Source: Bacteroidota bacterium (GTDB lineage: Bacteria; Bacteroidota; Bacteroidia; AKYH767-A; OLB10). From it: DNA of 50,833 bases. Position 1 is the first letter of the stretch, and the number at the start of each line of letters is the position of its first letter. Location: contig CANFIN010000010.1 in NCBI GenBank assembly GCA_947447155.1, positions 1-50,833 on the forward strand. Reading direction: 5' to 3'. Below, in pieces: positions 47,711 through 50,833 of the stretch. The translations under genes were made by a program, and so were the position numbers. Under the pieces are notes generated by a model. That model saw nothing but the letters and a program-made list of their open reading frames with translations, had not been told where the DNA came from and did no database searches.

Positions 47711-48085
47711 ATGGCAGATTTGAAATCATTCGCTGAACAGTTAGTTAATCTTACTGTAAAAGAAGTTCAGGAACTTGCTCAAATTCTTAAAGATGAGTAT
47801 GGCATTGAGCCAGCAGCAGCAGCAGTTGCAATAGCAGCTCCAGCAGGTGGCGGCGCAGCAGCAGCAGAAGAGCAAACATCATTCGATGTAATTCTTAAGA
47901 GTGCTGGTGCAAATAAATTAGCTATCGTTAAGTTAGTAAAAGATTTAACTGGCTTAGGCTTGAAAGAAGCTAAAGATTTAGTAGACGGAGCACCAAAACC
48001 ATTAAAAGAAGGTGTTTCTAAAGATGAAGCTAATGCATTAAAATCTCAATTAGTTGAGGCTGGTGCAGAAGTTGATATCAAGTAA
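47711..48085 (+). CDS. rplL: 50S ribosomal protein L7/L12
   Basis: '[54 protein letters not shown]', Ala/Gly-rich hinge. Confidence 0.97.
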   Translation: MADLKSFAEQLVNLTVKEVQELAQILKDEYGIEPAAAAVAIAAPAGGGAAAAEEQTSFDVILKSAGANKLAIVKLVKDLTGLGLKEAKDLVDGAPKPLKEGVSKDEANALKSQLVEAGAEVDIK

Positions 48086-48106
48086 TTGAAATTCAATTAA
48101 TTATCA

Positions 48107-48137
48107 GACCTGCGCCACTAAACCGGTGGTGCAGGTC
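48107..48137 (+). terminator. rplL-rpoB intergenic hairpin (attenuator or processing site)
   Basis: GACCTGCGCCAC-taaaccg-GTGGTGCAGGTC, 12-bp stem with one G-T wobble. Confidence 0.65.
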
Positions 48138-48209
48138 TTTACCATTTTATAAGCTGAATACCGCTTATTATGAACGGTTGTTAAATATTAACATTAAAAC
48201 TCCTTCCAC

Positions 48210-50833
48210 TTGACTACTATAAACAGTCTCACATCAGAGAAGACGGCAAACCGTATCAATTTCAGTAAGAGTAAAAACCCGGTTGAATACCCGGATTTTC
48301 TCGAAATTCAATTGAAGTCTTTTAAAGATTTCTTTCAATTAGAAACAACAGCTGACAACAGAACCCAGGAAGGGCTTTATAAAGTTTTCAGCGAGAATTT
48401 TCCAATTACGGATTCAAGAAATAATTTCGTTCTTGAATTCTTGGATTATTTCGTCGATCCTCCTCGCTATTCTATTGAGGAATGTATCGAAAGAGGTTTA
48501 ACGTATAGTGTGCCTCTAAAGGCTAAACTAAAACTTTATTGTACAGATCCTGAGCACGAGGATTTTGAAACAATTGTACAGGATGTTTATCTGGGAACAA
48601 TCCCATATATGACTCCTAAAGGTACTTTTGTTGTTAATGGGGCAGAGCGTGTAGTTGTGTCTCAACTTCATCGTTCTCCAGGTGTATTCTTTGGTCAAAG
48701 TCGCCATGCGAACGGAACAAAATTATACTCTGCTCGTGTAATTCCTTTTAAAGGATCTTGGATTGAGTTCGCAACAGACATTAATAGTGTCATGTATGCG
48801 TACATCGATCGTAAGAAAAAATTCCCTGTAACGACATTACTTCGTGCAATCGGTTTTCAAACGGATAAAGATATCCTTGAAATTTTCGGTTTAGCTGACG
48901 AAGTGAAGGTTAGTAAAGCAGGATTAAAAAAAGTAGTTGGTCGTCGTTTAGCAGCCAGAGTTTTAAGAAGCTGGTTGGAAGACTTCGTTGACGAGGATAC
49001 TGGTGAAGTAGTATCTATCGAGCGTAATGAAGTTATTTTGGAACGCGAAACTATTCTTGAAGATGAACATATCGATTTGATTGTTGATGCAGGTGTTAAG
49101 TCTGTTATTTTGCATAAAGAAGATGCAAATACAAATGACTACGCTATCATTTACAATACACTTCAAAAAGATACATCTAACTCTGAAAAAGAAGCGGTGG
49201 AACATATCTATCGTCAATTAAGAAATGCAGAGCCACCAGATGAAGAAACGGCGCGTGGTATTATCGACAAGTTATTCTTCTCTGATAAGCGTTATGACTT
49301 AGGAGAAGTGGGTCGTTATAGAATGAACCGTAAGTTAAGATTGAATATCGATGAGGATACGAAAGTCTTAACAAAAGAAGATATTATTCAGATCATTAAA
49401 TTCTTAATTGAATTGATCAATGCGAAAGCAATTGTGGATGATATCGATCACTTGAGTAATCGTCGTGTGAGAACAGTTGGTGAGCAGTTATATTCTCAAT
49501 TCGGAGTTGGTTTAGCACGTATGGCGCGTACAATCCGTGAGCGTATGAATGTTCGCGATAATGAGGTGTTTACTCCTGCTGATCTGATTAATGCAAAAAC
49601 ATTATCAAGTGTAATTAACTCTTTCTTTGGAACAAATCAGTTAAGTCAGTTCATGGATCAAACCAATCCATTAGCTGAAATAACGCATAAGCGTCGTTTA
49701 TCAGCACTTGGGCCCGGTGGTTTGAGTCGTGAGCGTGCAGGTTTCGAGGTTCGTGACGTTCATTATACTCATTATGGTCGTTTATGTACTATTGAAACTC
49801 CTGAAGGTCCGAATATCGGTTTGATTTCTTCTTTATGTGTTTATGCAAAGATTAATCAATTAGGATTTATTTCTACTCCTTATCGTACAGTAACGGATGG
49901 AAAAATTGATATTCAAACAGCACCAATCTATTTGACCGCTGAAGAAGAGGATACAAAAGTAATTGCGCAAGCAAATGCGGATGTAGATGAGAAAGGAGTA
50001 TTTGCTGATAAAAAAGTGAAGGCTCGTTTCGAAGGCGATTTTCCAATTGTAGATCCAAAAGATATCCATTTAGTAGACGTTGCGCCTAATCAGATTGCTT
50101 CAATCGCGGCATCATTGATTCCGTTCCTTGAACATGATGATGCGAACCGTGCATTGATGGGATCAAACATGCAACGCCAAGCAGTTCCATTACTTCGTCC
50201 ACAGGCGCCAATTGTTGGTACTGGTCTCGAAGGACATGTTGTTCGTGATAGCAGAGTTTTAATAAACGCTGATTATTCAGGAACAGTTGAGTATGTAGAT
50301 GCAAATGAAATTCATATTCGTTGCGTAAGAACTAACGATGAAAAGTTAGTAAGCTTTGACGACGATTTGAAAGTTTACAGACTTACTAAATATCAGAAGA
50401 CAAACCAAAATACTTGTATTAATCTTAAGCCAATCGTTAAGAAAGGCGACAAAGTAAAAGCAGGTCAGGTATTATGCGAAGGTTATGCTACGCAAGGCGG
50501 TGAGTTGGCATTAGGACGCAATATGAAAGTAGCGTTCATGCCTTGGAAAGGATATAACTTTGAAGATGCGATTGTGATTTCTGAACGCGTTGTTCGTGAA
50601 GATATTTTTACATCATTACACATTGATGAATATAGCTTAGAAGTGCGTGATACAAAGCGCGGACTAGAAGAACTTACTGCGGATATCCCTAACGTTAGTG
50701 AAGAGGCAACCCGTGAGCTAGATGAGCATGGATTGATTCGTGTAGGTGCTGAAGTTATTGAAGGCGATATCTTAATTGGTAAAATCACTCCGAAAGGTGA
50801 AACAGATCCTTCTCCAGAAGAGAAATTATTACG
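48210..50833 (+). CDS. rpoB: DNA-directed RNA polymerase subunit beta (3' truncated by window end; TTG start)
   Basis: Frame from TTG 48210: (M)[44 protein letters not shown]...; '[21 protein letters not shown]', '[43 protein letters not shown]'. Not listed in the ORF track because no stop falls within the window. Confidence 0.95.
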   Translation, partial: MTTINSLTSEKTANRINFSKSKNPVEYPDFLEIQLKSFKDFFQLETTADNRTQEGLYKVFSENFPITDSRNNFVLEFLDYFVDPPRYSIEECIERGLTYSVPLKAKLKLYCTDPEHEDFETIVQDVYLGTIPYMTPKGTFVVNGAERVVVSQLHRSPGVFFGQSRHANGTKLYSARVIPFKGSWIEFATDINSVMYAYIDRKKKFPVTTLLRAIGFQTDKDILEIFGLADEVKVSKAGLKKVVGRRLAARVLRSWLEDFVDEDTGEVVSIERNEVILERETILEDEHIDLIVDAGVKSVILHKEDANTNDYAIIYNTLQKDTSNSEKEAVEHIYRQLRNAEPPDEETARGIIDKLFFSDKRYDLGEVGRYRMNRKLRLNIDEDTKVLTKEDIIQIIKFLIELINAKAIVDDIDHLSNRRVRTVGEQLYSQFGVGLARMARTIRERMNVRDNEVFTPADLINAKTLSSVINSFFGTNQLSQFMDQTNPLAEITHKRRLSALGPGGLSRERAGFEVRDVHYTHYGRLCTIETPEGPNIGLISSLCVYAKINQLGFISTPYRTVTDGKIDIQTAPIYLTAEEEDTKVIAQANADVDEKGVFADKKVKARFEGDFPIVDPKDIHLVDVAPNQIASIAASLIPFLEHDDANRALMGSNMQRQAVPLLRPQAPIVGTGLEGHVVRDSRVLINADYSGTVEYVDANEIHIRCVRTNDEKLVSFDDDLKVYRLTKYQKTNQNTCINLKPIVKKGDKVKAGQVLCEGYATQGGELALGRNMKVAFMPWKGYNFEDAIVISERVVREDIFTSLHIDEYSLEVRDTKRGLEELTADIPNVSEEATRELDEHGLIRVGAEVIEGDILIGKITPKGETDPSPEEKLL

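Noticed and set aside
47811-47875. GCA-rich simple repeat in rplL
   Set aside because: It encodes the normal Ala/Gly-rich flexible hinge of L7/L12.
49860-50788. Several minus-strand ORFs near the window end
   Set aside because: Antisense to rpoB, which is open and highly conserved through the whole region.

Overview
The window is a Bacteroidota chromosome segment: AT-rich, with TAnnTTTG-type -7 promoter elements, a T9SS-sorted protein, a futalosine-pathway gene and UMF1 transporter, and the gene order rpsU-xerC-hpf-tRNAs-tuf-tRNA-Trp-secE-nusG-rplKAJL-rpoB. Most of it is ordinary housekeeping or metabolic sequence. This includes the aconitase C-terminus, a compact eutBC plus ethanolamine permease operon, purB, fabD, folE, queD, mqnB, psd, acyl-CoA dehydrogenase, fadB/fadA homologues, an Nramp transporter, pepF, a hybrid histidine kinase and the ribosomal/RNA polymerase cluster. 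Five tRNAs are present. rpoB is missing from the ORF track; it starts at a TTG near 48210 and runs off the window end. Observations most worth a second look: (1) a single 553-aa ORF fusing an intact response-regulator receiver domain to the N-terminus of a full-length glutamate dehydrogenase (16441-18102, -); (2) a YhcG/DUF1016-type PDDEXK nuclease gene bracketed by ~36-bp near-identical direct repeats, carrying a 24-bp in-frame tandem repeat and two identical 24-nt palindrome-containing segments, and followed by an orphan fragment resembling the N-terminal domain of a tyrosine recombinase (22155-23775), which together look like a mobile cassette or its relic; (3) a secreted Cys-rich copper-storage-like four-helix protein downstream of a decayed region with gene remnants (about 26000-27114). 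All calls come from reading the sequence and translations. No database search was run.
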